Source of the DNA: Bacillota bacterium
GTDB taxonomy: Bacteria > Bacillota > Bacilli > Bacillales > Bacillaceae_J
Length of the DNA stretch: 6,845 nt
NCBI GenBank assembly: GCA_023457235.1
Contig: JAEWMK010000492.1
Coordinates: 1 to 6,845, forward strand
Direction: 5' to 3'
The position numbers and the translations under genes are program-made. The notes under the pieces were generated by a model. That model made no database searches. It worked only from the letters and a program-made list of their open reading frames with translations, and was not told the DNA's origin. Positions 1 to 6,020 of this stretch are shown here, piece after piece; position 1 is the stretch's first letter, and the number at the start of each line of letters is the position of its first letter.

Positions 1-920
1 GCGAGCGCATGCCCAAGCAGCGTTTTATCCCAATGCGGAATGACAGCATCGAGATCAACCTCAAGCTTCATCCCTAAGCCGTCACAGCTCGGGCAGGCTC
101 CAAACGGGTTGTTAAATGAAAACATTCTTGGCTCAAGCTCGCCAATCGAAAAGCCGCATTCGGGACAAGCATAATGCTCGCTGAATTGAAGTTCTTCTTG
201 GTCAATCACATCAACGATGACGTAGCCATCTCCAAGCTTCAGCGCTGTTTCGATCGAATCAGCTAAACGTGAAGTGATGCCTTCCTTCACAACAACACGG
301 TCGATAACTACTTCAATTGAATGCTTTTTGTTTTTTTCAAGCTTGATTTCATCGCCGACTTCCATCATTTCGCCGTCAACACGGACGCGTACATAGCCTT
401 GTTTTTTTACATTTTCAAATACCTTCACATGCTCGCCTTTTTTCCCTCTGACAAGCGGGGCTAAGATTTGCAACTTCGTCCGCTCTGGAAACTCGAGGAC
501 ACGGTCAACCATTTGCTGTATCGTTTGTGATTGAATTTCGATGCCATGGTTTGGACACACCGGATGGCCAACCCGGGCATACATTAAACGTATATAATCA
601 TAGATTTCCGTAACCGTACCGACGGTTGAACGCGGATTATTGCTCGTTGTTTTTTGATCAATCGAAATCGCCGGCGATAAACCTTCAATTGTATCTACAT
701 CCGGCTTATCCATCTGCCCTAAAAATTGGCGGGCATAGGCAGATAAGGACTCAACATAGAGGCGCTGACCTTCCGCATAAATCGTATCAAAGGCCAGCGA
801 CGATTTCCCCGAGCCCGACAACCCTGTAAGGACAACAAGCTTATCACGCGGAATCGTGATATCAATATTTTTCAAATTATGTGTACGGGCGCCTTTTATT
901 ACTATATTTTCAACTGCCAT
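1..920 (-). CDS. uvrA: UvrA, excinuclease ABC subunit A (N-terminal part, truncated by window edge)
   Basis: UvrA is the ATPase that scans DNA for bulky lesions, complexes with UvrB and loads it at damage in nucleotide excision repair. I translated 306 codons from the ATG at 920-918; the frame stays open to the window edge. Visible features are the N-terminal MAVENIVIKGARTHNLKNI, a Walker A loop GLSGSGKSS at residues 33-41, the UvrA block ending ARQFLGQMDKP, and a zinc module with Cys252, Cys255, Cys276 and Cys279 (CX2C-X20-CX2C). Family proteins are about 950 residues, so roughly two thirds, including the second ATPase half, lies outside. The start is supported by AAAGGAG at 936-930, nine bases upstream. 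It follows uvrB on the same strand after an unusually long repeat-filled gap. No terminator is evident in that gap, so co-transcription with uvrB is likely but inferred. Confidence 0.97.
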   Translation of the reverse strand, partial: MAVENIVIKGARTHNLKNIDITIPRDKLVVLTGLSGSGKSSLAFDTIYAEGQRLYVESLSAYARQFLGQMDKPDVDTIEGLSPAISIDQKTTSNNPRSTVGTVTEIYDYIRLMYARVGHPVCPNHGIEIQSQTIQQMVDRVLEFPERTKLQILAPLVRGKKGEHVKVFENVKKQGYVRVRVDGEMMEVGDEIKLEKNKKHSIEVVIDRVVVKEGITSRLADSIETALKLGDGYVIVDVIDQEELQFSEHYACPECGFSIGELEPRMFSFNNPFGACPSCDGLGMKLEVDLDAVIPHWDKTLLGHAL

Positions 921-975
921 GGGATGTGGCTCCTTTCTTTCAATTAAAACTGGGTTTGGGTGCACGGTAGTGCTT

Positions 976-1021
976 TTTGCGTTACCGAAACCTGTTCAAA
1001 ACCGAATTTCGGTAATGCAAG
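976..1021. repeat. Imperfect inverted repeat (hairpin) upstream of uvrA
   Basis: The arms contain a perfect 9-base inverted repeat, TTACCGAAA at 982-990 and TTTCGGTAA at 1007-1015, with a 16-base loop. Pairing extends outward through about 976-981 and 1016-1021 with wobbles or a mismatch. In the minus-strand RNA this gives about 13 Watson-Crick pairs with one internal A-C mismatch. No U-run follows, so it does not look like an intrinsic terminator. The left arm (GTTACCGAAACCTG) resembles the start of the neighbouring 51-base unit (GTGACCGAACCTG), so it may be a decayed member of the same repeat family. Confidence 0.6.
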
Positions 1022-1038
1022 TGTGCTTCATATGGACA

Positions 1039-1242
1039 CTTTAGTGACCGGCGCCGGCCGATTTCCTTTACCACAGGCTCTAAACTAAACTTTAGTGACC
1101 GAACCTGGCGTTTTTCCGTCACCGCGGGCTCTAAATAGATCTTTAGTGACCGAACCTAGTCGTTTTCCGTCACCGCGGGCTCTAAAAAAACACTTAGTGA
1201 CCGAAGCCAGCCCTTATTTTTGTCCACGGGCTCCAATAGTGA
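1039..1242. repeat. Four-copy 51-bp tandem repeat array (minisatellite-like)
   Basis: Units begin at 1039, 1090, 1141 and 1192, an exact 51-base period. Each opens with TTTAGTGACCG or a near variant and ends with GGCTCTAAA or GGGCTCCAA. Units 2 and 3 are closest, differing at about 7 of 51 positions; units 1 and 4 are more diverged. A degenerate fifth start (ATTAGTTACCC, 1243-1253) is in phase and runs to the uvrB stop. Each unit carries a weak internal dyad: TTTAG pairs with the distal CTAAA, and GTGAC with GTCAC. The units abut without unique spacers, so this is not CRISPR. Function is unknown; it could be a dispersed intergenic element amplified here. Confidence 0.88.
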
Positions 1243-1261
1243 ATTAGTTACCCAAACAACG

Positions 1262-3244
1262 TTACCTCTCAGCCTTCAATTCCAACAATAAGTCACGAAG
1301 CTCGGCGGCACGTTCGAAATCGAGTGCTTTTGCCGCTTCCTTCATTTCATTTTCAACATTTATAATTAACTTCTCACGTTCCTGCTTAGATAGCTTAGCT
1401 TTTGGTTTTTCAGCAGCATATGTTTCCTGTTCTTCAGCAGCTGTTGTGGCACGGATGACATCTCGGATTTCTTTTACAATCGTTCTTGGTGTAATGCCAT
1501 GCTTTTCGTTATATTCTTCTTGAATCGTCCGGCGCCGTTTTGTTTCGTCTAACGCAATTCGCATTGAGTTTGTTATTTTATCAGCATACATAATTACATG
1601 CCCATTGGCATTACGGGCTGCCCGGCCAATGGTTTGAATTAATGAACGTTCGGAGCGCAAGAAGCCTTCTTTGTCCGCATCTAAAATGGCAACGAGCGAA
1701 ACCTCCGGTATATCAAGTCCTTCCCGGAGTAGGTTGATACCGATTAACACATCATATTTTCCAAGACGGAGATCCCTAATAATCTCAATTCGTTCGAGCG
1801 TTTTAATTTCAGAATGCAGATAAGCAACCTTAATACCAATGTCTTTTAAATAATCCGTTAAATCTTCGGACATTTTTTTCGTTAGCGTCGTCACAAGGAC
1901 ACGCTCATTTTTTTCAACCCTAGCATTGATTTCTTCAATTAAATCATCAATTTGACCTTCAATTGGGCGGACATCAATATTCGGATCAAGAAGTCCGGTT
2001 GGGCGAATGATTTGTTCAATCACTTCTGGCGTATGCTCTTGCTCATATGGGCCAGGAGTTGCTGAGACAAAAATCGCTTGGTGCAGCGCTTTTTCAAATT
2101 CACCGAACATTAATGGACGGTTATCCAAGGCAGTTGGCAGACGGAAGCCGTGGTCGACTAACACCTGTTTACGTGCCCTGTCACCGTTATACATCCCACG
2201 AACCTGTGGAAGAGTAACATGTGATTCATCCACAATGAGTAGGAAGTCTTTTGGAAAATAATCAAACAATGTGTACGGAGTTGATCCCGGCGGTCTTAAC
2301 GTTAAGTGCAGAGAGTAGTTCTCAATTCCTGAACAAAACCCCATCTCCCTCATCATTTCGAGGTCATAACGGGTACGCTGCTCCAACCTTTGGGCCTCAA
2401 GCAGTTTATTATTTTCATGAAGCTCCTTTAATCTTTCTTCAAGTTCTGCTTCAATTCTTTCAATCGCAATTTTCATTTTTTCTTCACGGGTAACGAAGTG
2501 GGAAGCCGGGAAAATCGCCACATGCTCACGGTCACCAAGAATTTCACCGGTAAGGGCATCTACTTCACGAATGCGATCAATTTCATCGCCGAAAAATTCC
2601 ACACGAATACAGTGTTCATCCCTTGATGCCGGAAAAATCTCAACAACATCACCACGAACACGAAACGTTCCGCGTTGGAAATTAATGTCGTTTCTTGAGT
2701 ATTGCACATCAACCAAGTCACGAAGCAGCTGGTCCCGTTCTTTTTCCATACCAACCCTTAACGAAACGACCAAGTCACGATATTCTTCCGGCGAACCCAA
2801 GCCGTAAATACACGAAACACTGGCCACGATAATGACATCATTCCGTTCAAATAGTGAAGATGTTGCCGAGTGACGCAGTTTATCGATTTCATCATTGATA
2901 CTGGCATCCTTTTCAATATAAGTATCCGTATGCGGAACATACGCTTCAGGCTGGAAGTAATCGTAATAACTGACAAAATACTCAACCGCATTGTTCGGAA
3001 AAAATTCCTTAAACTCACTGTAGAGCTGACCCGCTAACGTTTTATTGTGAGCAAGGATTAGCGTTGGTTTATTGATTTCCTTGATAACATTCGAAACGGT
3101 AAATGTTTTACCCGTTCCCGTTGCACCAAGCAAGGTTTGATACCTTTTTCCCTGTCTAACACCTTCTACCAACTTTTTAATCGCTTGCGGTTGATCTCCC
3201 TCTGGCTTATATTTCGACTTGAGATCAAATTGATTATTTTGCAC
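1262..3244 (-). CDS. uvrB: UvrB, excinuclease ABC subunit B
   Basis: UvrB is the central nucleotide excision repair protein. It is loaded on DNA by UvrA, verifies damage with a beta-hairpin and recruits UvrC for incision. The 660 residues match full family length (about 660). Visible features are Walker A GATGTGKT (40-47), the beta-hairpin start YYDYFQPEAYVP (93-104), the Walker B/DEAD-like DESH (339-342), helicase motif VI QTIGRAARN (537-545), and a C-terminal UVR domain (about 625-660) that contacts UvrC. The start is GTG at 3244-3242, supported by GGAGGT at 3258-3253 eight bases upstream; a nearer ATG in the leader is out of frame. Position 97 is Phe where the relatives I recall have Tyr. 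A LexA-box-like site lies about 140 bases upstream. Confidence 0.99.
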   Translation of the reverse strand: MQNNQFDLKSKYKPEGDQPQAIKKLVEGVRQGKRYQTLLGATGTGKTFTVSNVIKEINKPTLILAHNKTLAGQLYSEFKEFFPNNAVEYFVSYYDYFQPEAYVPHTDTYIEKDASINDEIDKLRHSATSSLFERNDVIIVASVSCIYGLGSPEEYRDLVVSLRVGMEKERDQLLRDLVDVQYSRNDINFQRGTFRVRGDVVEIFPASRDEHCIRVEFFGDEIDRIREVDALTGEILGDREHVAIFPASHFVTREEKMKIAIERIEAELEERLKELHENNKLLEAQRLEQRTRYDLEMMREMGFCSGIENYSLHLTLRPPGSTPYTLFDYFPKDFLLIVDESHVTLPQVRGMYNGDRARKQVLVDHGFRLPTALDNRPLMFGEFEKALHQAIFVSATPGPYEQEHTPEVIEQIIRPTGLLDPNIDVRPIEGQIDDLIEEINARVEKNERVLVTTLTKKMSEDLTDYLKDIGIKVAYLHSEIKTLERIEIIRDLRLGKYDVLIGINLLREGLDIPEVSLVAILDADKEGFLRSERSLIQTIGRAARNANGHVIMYADKITNSMRIALDETKRRRTIQEEYNEKHGITPRTIVKEIRDVIRATTAAEEQETYAAEKPKAKLSKQEREKLIINVENEMKEAAKALDFERAAELRDLLLELKAER

Positions 3245-3348
3245 TGGTACATACCTCCGTTCAAGCTTGAAATTGTTTTATTGCTTTATCAAAATTTCTT
3301 CGAAGTTTACTATGTATAAATCCCGTTCATCTACTGATTTGTGTACTT

Positions 3349-3384
3349 ATTGTAACATACGTGAATATCAAATATCCAATTATA
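3349..3384 (-). promoter_or_regulatory. Candidate uvrB promoter(s)
   Basis: Two sigma-A-like -10 elements precede uvrB on the minus strand. TATAAT lies at 3384-3379, directly beside the LexA-like box, so the box would occupy its -35/-10 spacer; its own -35 is poor. Further down, TGTTACAAT at 3357-3349 is an extended -10 (TGn plus TACAAT), with a possible TGGATA -35 at an 18-base spacing. Either would give a leader of roughly 100-130 bases. I cannot choose between them from sequence alone. Confidence 0.5.
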
Positions 3385-3385
3385 A

Positions 3386-3399
3386 CGAACGAATATTCG
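3386..3399. promoter_or_regulatory. LexA (DinR) SOS box upstream of uvrB
   Basis: The plus-strand sequence CGAACGAATATTCG matches the Bacillus LexA/DinR consensus CGAACRNRYGTTCG at 13 of 14 positions, the exception being A for G at the tenth. It lies within a larger dyad (ACGAATATTCGT is a perfect 12-base palindrome). It sits about 140 bases upstream of the uvrB GTG and touches a TATAAT box. In B. subtilis uvrB is part of the SOS regulon, so the location fits LexA repression relieved by DNA damage. Confidence 0.75.
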
Positions 3400-3437
3400 T
3401 GACGTATAGTGACTGACACCACCGCAGACAAAAACAA

Positions 3438-3468
3438 AAGCATGGGGCCATTGCGGTACCCCATGCTT
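3438..3468 (-). terminator. Rho-independent terminator after csbA
   Basis: A perfect 10-base stem (AAGCATGGGG at 3438-3447 with CCCCATGCTT at 3459-3468) encloses an 11-base loop. Reading the minus strand it is followed by TTGTTTTTGTC, a T-rich tail. The upstream arm overlaps the csbA stop codon. It should end csbA transcription and insulate the uvrB promoter that follows. Confidence 0.88.
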
Positions 3469-3712
3469 ATCGATCGTATTTTCTTTTATTGGTATTTTTT
3501 AATTTTTTCATCATTCTTGCTGAAACGAGAAAGCCGGCGATGACGGAAACGATCCAGGTTGCTGTGACGAACGATGGCTGTTCATATCCTTTAAAAATAG
3601 CAAATATTATTCCGATAGTTAATAGGGTGCTAATATAATGATTAAAGGTGACTCTTGTTAAAAAAATAATCATTAAAAAGGGCGCCAGTACAGCAAGTAT
3701 AACTTTTGTCAT
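3467..3712 (-). CDS. csbA: CsbA-like small integral membrane protein
   Basis: This predicted 81-residue protein resembles B. subtilis CsbA (76 residues as I recall), a sigma-B-controlled stress protein of unknown biochemical role encoded immediately upstream of uvrB there too. Three hydrophobic stretches (about 4-19, 27-42 and 48-65) are followed by a basic tail (KKLKNTNKRKYDR) likely to face the cytoplasm. I chose the ATG at 3712-3710 because GGAAGGGGA lies about ten bases upstream. A TTG ten codons earlier would add ten residues, would engulf that ribosome binding site and has no site of its own. The gene ends in a strong terminator. A possible sigma-B -10 (GGGTAG) lies about 85 bases upstream. 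Identification rests on gene order plus length and sequence resemblance. Confidence 0.85.
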   Translation of the reverse strand: MTKVILAVLAPFLMIIFLTRVTFNHYISTLLTIGIIFAIFKGYEQPSFVTATWIVSVIAGFLVSARMMKKLKNTNKRKYDR

Positions 3713-3796
3713 GTAGGTAAAGTCCCCTTCCAACTCATTCAAAACTTACAAAATACAAAGTAGTTATTATGTCTCAATTTTCAAATTATCATAATA

Positions 3797-3822
3797 CTAC
3801 CCGAATCACAAGTTTGATCACC
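3797..3822 (-). promoter_or_regulatory. Possible sigma-B promoter of csbA
   Basis: On the minus strand GGGTAG (3802-3797) matches the sigma-B -10 GGGTAT at five of six positions. Fourteen bases upstream GGTGAT (3822-3817) matches the -35 GTTTAA at only three. csbA of B. subtilis has a sigma-B promoter, which raises the prior, but the -35 is weak. An AT-rich sigma-A-like TATGATAAT just downstream is an alternative. Confidence 0.3.
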
Positions 3823-3906
3823 TTTATGAAATTTATTTTATAATATTTGTAGCAGGTAAGGGTCTGTCAAAATAGAAACCTTGCACTTCATCACAATGAT
3901 GTGATT

Positions 3907-5226
3907 TTAAAAGAATAAGAATCCCAATGAAATGACTACACCGCTGACAATGGTGACCATGACAAGGTAGCCCATGATGTCCTTTGCCTTCAGACCGGCG
4001 ATTGCCAGTGCTGGTAGTGCCCAAAATGGCTGGATCATGTTCGTCCAGGCGTCACCCCATGCAACTGCCATCGCAGTTTTTGGAAGTGATGCACCAAGTT
4101 GTGTCGCTGCATCCAGCATAATAGGACCTTGAACTGCCCATTGTCCCCCGCCAGAAGGAACGAAGAAGTTAACAATACCGGCACTTATAAAGGCAAGCAT
4201 TGGGAAGGTAAAATCATTTGAAATAGCAATAAATGCGTCAGATATGACCGCAGCTAATCCTGAAGCCGTCATCACTCCCATTAAGCCAGCATAAAAAGGG
4301 AATTGGATGATAATGCCACTCGTTCCTTTGACCGCGTTCAACACAGCGTCCAAGAATAGTTTTGGCGTACCGTGAAATAGAATGCCAAGGAATAAAAATA
4401 AGAAATTGACGATATCGAGATTTAGCTTAAATCCATTAGTAGCGAAATAATAGAATAGGAAAGTAAGTCCAACTAATCCAATTAATAAAGAAAGAAGTTT
4501 GCTGTTTTCAAGTTTATCAGCAGGTGTTAGAGCTTCCTTTTCAATGGCTGTTGCCTGGATATCATCCTGTAAAAGTGCAGGGTCAACAGTTATCGTTTGT
4601 TCCTTAGATGGCATACTTAGACGATTGATAATAGGAATAGTTATAAGCAACCCTAACACGATCACCATATTAAAGGTTGAAAAAATCGTTTCACTTGTTG
4701 GTATAATACCGATTATATCTTCTGTAAAGTGTCCTGGAGTGGCAATTGTCAACGGGACAGACCCCGAAATTCCCCCATGCCATACGAGAAATCCCGAGTA
4801 AGCGCTTGCAATTAACAGCCTGTAATCAACATTGTTTACTCTTTTTGCTAATTCCTTTGCAAACAAAGCACCAATGACAAGCCCGAATCCCCAGTTAATT
4901 AGACTTGCAATCATCGATACGACAGTTACAATAACAATAGCTTGCCCTGGTGTCTTGGCGAATGAAGCAAGAGATCCTAACCCTTTTTTAAAAATCTGGC
5001 TGCTCGCCAAGACATGTCCAGTTACTAATACGAGAACCATCTGCATCGTAAAGGAAAGAAGTCCCCAAAATCCATTTCCCCATTGCTGGACTAATTGGTA
5101 TGGTCCGTTATCCGTGAAAATAAGGGCTAATCCAAATACAACAAAAGTTAAAATGATTACGAATAGAAATGGATCAGGCAAGTACCTCTGCATGATGCGG
5201 TTAAAAAAGGAAACTAATACTTTCAT
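3907..5226 (-). CDS. atoE: AtoE-family short-chain fatty acid transporter
   Basis: This 439-residue polytopic membrane protein matches the AtoE short-chain fatty acid transporter family in length (E. coli AtoE is about 440). Its role is inferred as uptake of acetoacetate, butyrate or similar acids. Visible features are the N-terminal YLPDPFLFVIILTF leading into the first membrane segment (about 20-37), several more hydrophobic segments (for example 53-75 and 94-122), a conserved WHGGISGSVPL region near 150, a hydrophilic loop around 205-245, and VPSGGGQWAVQGP at about 356-368, a hallmark stretch of the family. The ATG at 5226-5224 has GGGAG eight bases upstream. It lies 99 bases after scoB, with a cre-like site and a TATAAT box in the gap, so it may be read with scoAB and also from its own promoter. 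Exact substrate is unproven. Confidence 0.93.
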   Translation of the reverse strand: MKVLVSFFNRIMQRYLPDPFLFVIILTFVVFGLALIFTDNGPYQLVQQWGNGFWGLLSFTMQMVLVLVTGHVLASSQIFKKGLGSLASFAKTPGQAIVIVTVVSMIASLINWGFGLVIGALFAKELAKRVNNVDYRLLIASAYSGFLVWHGGISGSVPLTIATPGHFTEDIIGIIPTSETIFSTFNMVIVLGLLITIPIINRLSMPSKEQTITVDPALLQDDIQATAIEKEALTPADKLENSKLLSLLIGLVGLTFLFYYFATNGFKLNLDIVNFLFLFLGILFHGTPKLFLDAVLNAVKGTSGIIIQFPFYAGLMGVMTASGLAAVISDAFIAISNDFTFPMLAFISAGIVNFFVPSGGGQWAVQGPIMLDAATQLGASLPKTAMAVAWGDAWTNMIQPFWALPALAIAGLKAKDIMGYLVMVTIVSGVVISLGFLFF

Positions 5227-5269
5227 AAAGTTATCTCCCTTCGATTTATAATTAATATACTATTGAACT

Positions 5270-5275
5270 ATTATA
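5270..5275 (-). promoter_or_regulatory. Possible -10 element for atoE
   Basis: A perfect TATAAT on the minus strand lies about 45 bases upstream of the atoE start. No good -35 is found at 16-18 bases; with a 17-base spacer it would be ACTAGG. The cre-like site at 5296-5310 would overlap this -35 region. The gap is very AT-rich, so the box may be chance. Confidence 0.3.
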
Positions 5276-5295
5276 CTTAAAATTCCGATATCCCT

Positions 5296-5310
5296 AGTTT
5301 GCGTTTGCAC
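5296..5310 (-). promoter_or_regulatory. Candidate cre (CcpA) site in the scoB-atoE gap
   Basis: The minus-strand sequence GTGCAAACGCAAACT fits the degenerate Bacillus cre consensus WTGNAANCGNWNNCW at 14 of 15 positions, the exception being the first base. It lies between scoB and atoE, about 70 bases upstream of the atoE ATG. Here CcpA could block a local promoter or act as a roadblock on transcripts coming from scoAB. Confidence 0.5.
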
Positions 5311-5325
5311 CGAAGTGCCATCGAT

Positions 5326-5997
5326 TTAATAGGCACCCAGTTTTAAATCATCGGAAATTTCAAGGAAAGGCTCAGTAACGGCAATAATGTCGTCAACGGA
5401 ATAGCCTTTTGCAACTTCTACTAATTTTAAGCCGTTTTCTGTCACATCAATAACAGCTCGGTCTGTAATAATACGGTCAACCACGCCCTTACCGGTTAAT
5501 GGTAAAGAACATTCATTTAAAATTTTAGGGACACCATCTCTATTTACATGATCCATAATGACGACAATTCTTTTGGCACCATGGACAAGATCCATAGCGC
5601 CGCCCATGCCTTTAATCATTTTTCCTGGAATCATCCAATTCGCAAGATCGCCTTTTGCAGATACTTCCATTCCGCCAAGAATCGCAATGTCAATATGACC
5701 ACCGCGAATCATTGCAAATGATTCTGCGCTGTTAAAGTATGAAGCTCCGCTAATCGCTGTTACCGTTTCTTTTCCAGCATTGATTAAATCAGGATCAACT
5801 TCATCTTCTTTTGGGTAAGGACCAATTCCTAATAAACCATTCTCAGATTGCAAAACAACCTGTTTACCGTCTGAAATAAAGTTGGCAACCATCGTCGGTA
5901 TGCCAATTCCTAAATTAACATAGTAGCCACTTTCGATTTCTTTTTCGGCACGCTTTGCAATTATTTCTCTCGTTGAAACTTTATTTGTTTGGGACAT
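5326..5997 (-). CDS. scoB: 3-oxoacid CoA-transferase subunit B
   Basis: This is the catalytic (beta) subunit of a succinyl-CoA:3-ketoacid-type CoA-transferase, which with ScoA moves CoA from a donor such as succinyl-CoA to acetoacetate. The 223-residue product carries GIGIPT (30-35) and LQSENGLLG (49-57). The latter fits the family active-site signature, with Glu52 as the expected residue forming the glutamyl-CoA thioester. A glycine-rich stretch near 130 (KMIKGMGGAMDLV) is also typical. I chose the ATG at 5997-5995 because GAGGAG lies just upstream with ordinary spacing. An in-frame ATG eight codons earlier overlaps the scoA stop as TAATG but lacks a good binding site. The 23-base gap to scoA indicates one operon. 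Sequence alone does not separate succinyl-CoA from acetyl- or butyryl-CoA donors. Confidence 0.96.
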   Translation of the reverse strand: MSQTNKVSTREIIAKRAEKEIESGYYVNLGIGIPTMVANFISDGKQVVLQSENGLLGIGPYPKEDEVDPDLINAGKETVTAISGASYFNSAESFAMIRGGHIDIAILGGMEVSAKGDLANWMIPGKMIKGMGGAMDLVHGAKRIVVIMDHVNRDGVPKILNECSLPLTGKGVVDRIITDRAVIDVTENGLKLVEVAKGYSVDDIIAVTEPFLEISDDLKLGAY

Positions 5998-6020
5998 TTT
6001 TTTCTCTCCTCTCATCTTCA

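Larger units (their letters stand above)
921..1261. other. Long uvrB-uvrA intergenic region filled with repeats
   Basis: This 341-base gap separates the uvrB stop from the uvrA start. It holds, in plus-strand order, the uvrA ribosome binding site, an imperfect hairpin at about 976-1021 and four copies of a 51-base tandem repeat at 1039-1242 that fade out just before the uvrB stop codon. I see no convincing gene, no stem followed by a U-run on the minus strand, and no strong promoter for uvrA. In the relatives I know (B. subtilis), uvrB and uvrA are almost contiguous, so the gap looks like an expansion. That comparison is from memory. Confidence 0.75.

Noticed and set aside
962..978. GCAC/GTGC stem followed by TTTTT on the plus strand
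   Set aside because: The stem is only four pairs and points against all the genes; too weak for a terminator.
856..1044. Plus-strand open frame of 62 codons
   Set aside because: It begins inside uvrA on the opposite strand and runs into the repeat region, with no ribosome binding site or recognisable protein features.
966..1150. Minus-strand open stretch through the repeats
   Set aside because: It stays open partly because the unit is 17 codons long; it has no ATG with a binding site and ends at a TAA in the hairpin arm.
1039..1242. CRISPR-like array
   Set aside because: Copies abut head to tail with no unique spacers between them, and no cas genes are present; it is a plain tandem repeat.
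3713..3742. Upstream TTG start for csbA giving a 91-residue protein
   Set aside because: The extension covers the good ribosome binding site of the ATG at 3712 and does not resemble the CsbA N terminus.
3890..3905. Hairpin ATCACA/TGTGAT just after the atoE stop as a terminator
   Set aside because: It is a six-pair stem, and in the direction of atoE transcription no U-run follows; no clear terminator for atoE was found.
4832..5251. 139-codon plus-strand open frame opposite atoE, and similar ones opposite uvrB
   Set aside because: They lie antisense to well-supported genes, lack binding sites and give no recognisable protein; they are shadows of the real reading frames.
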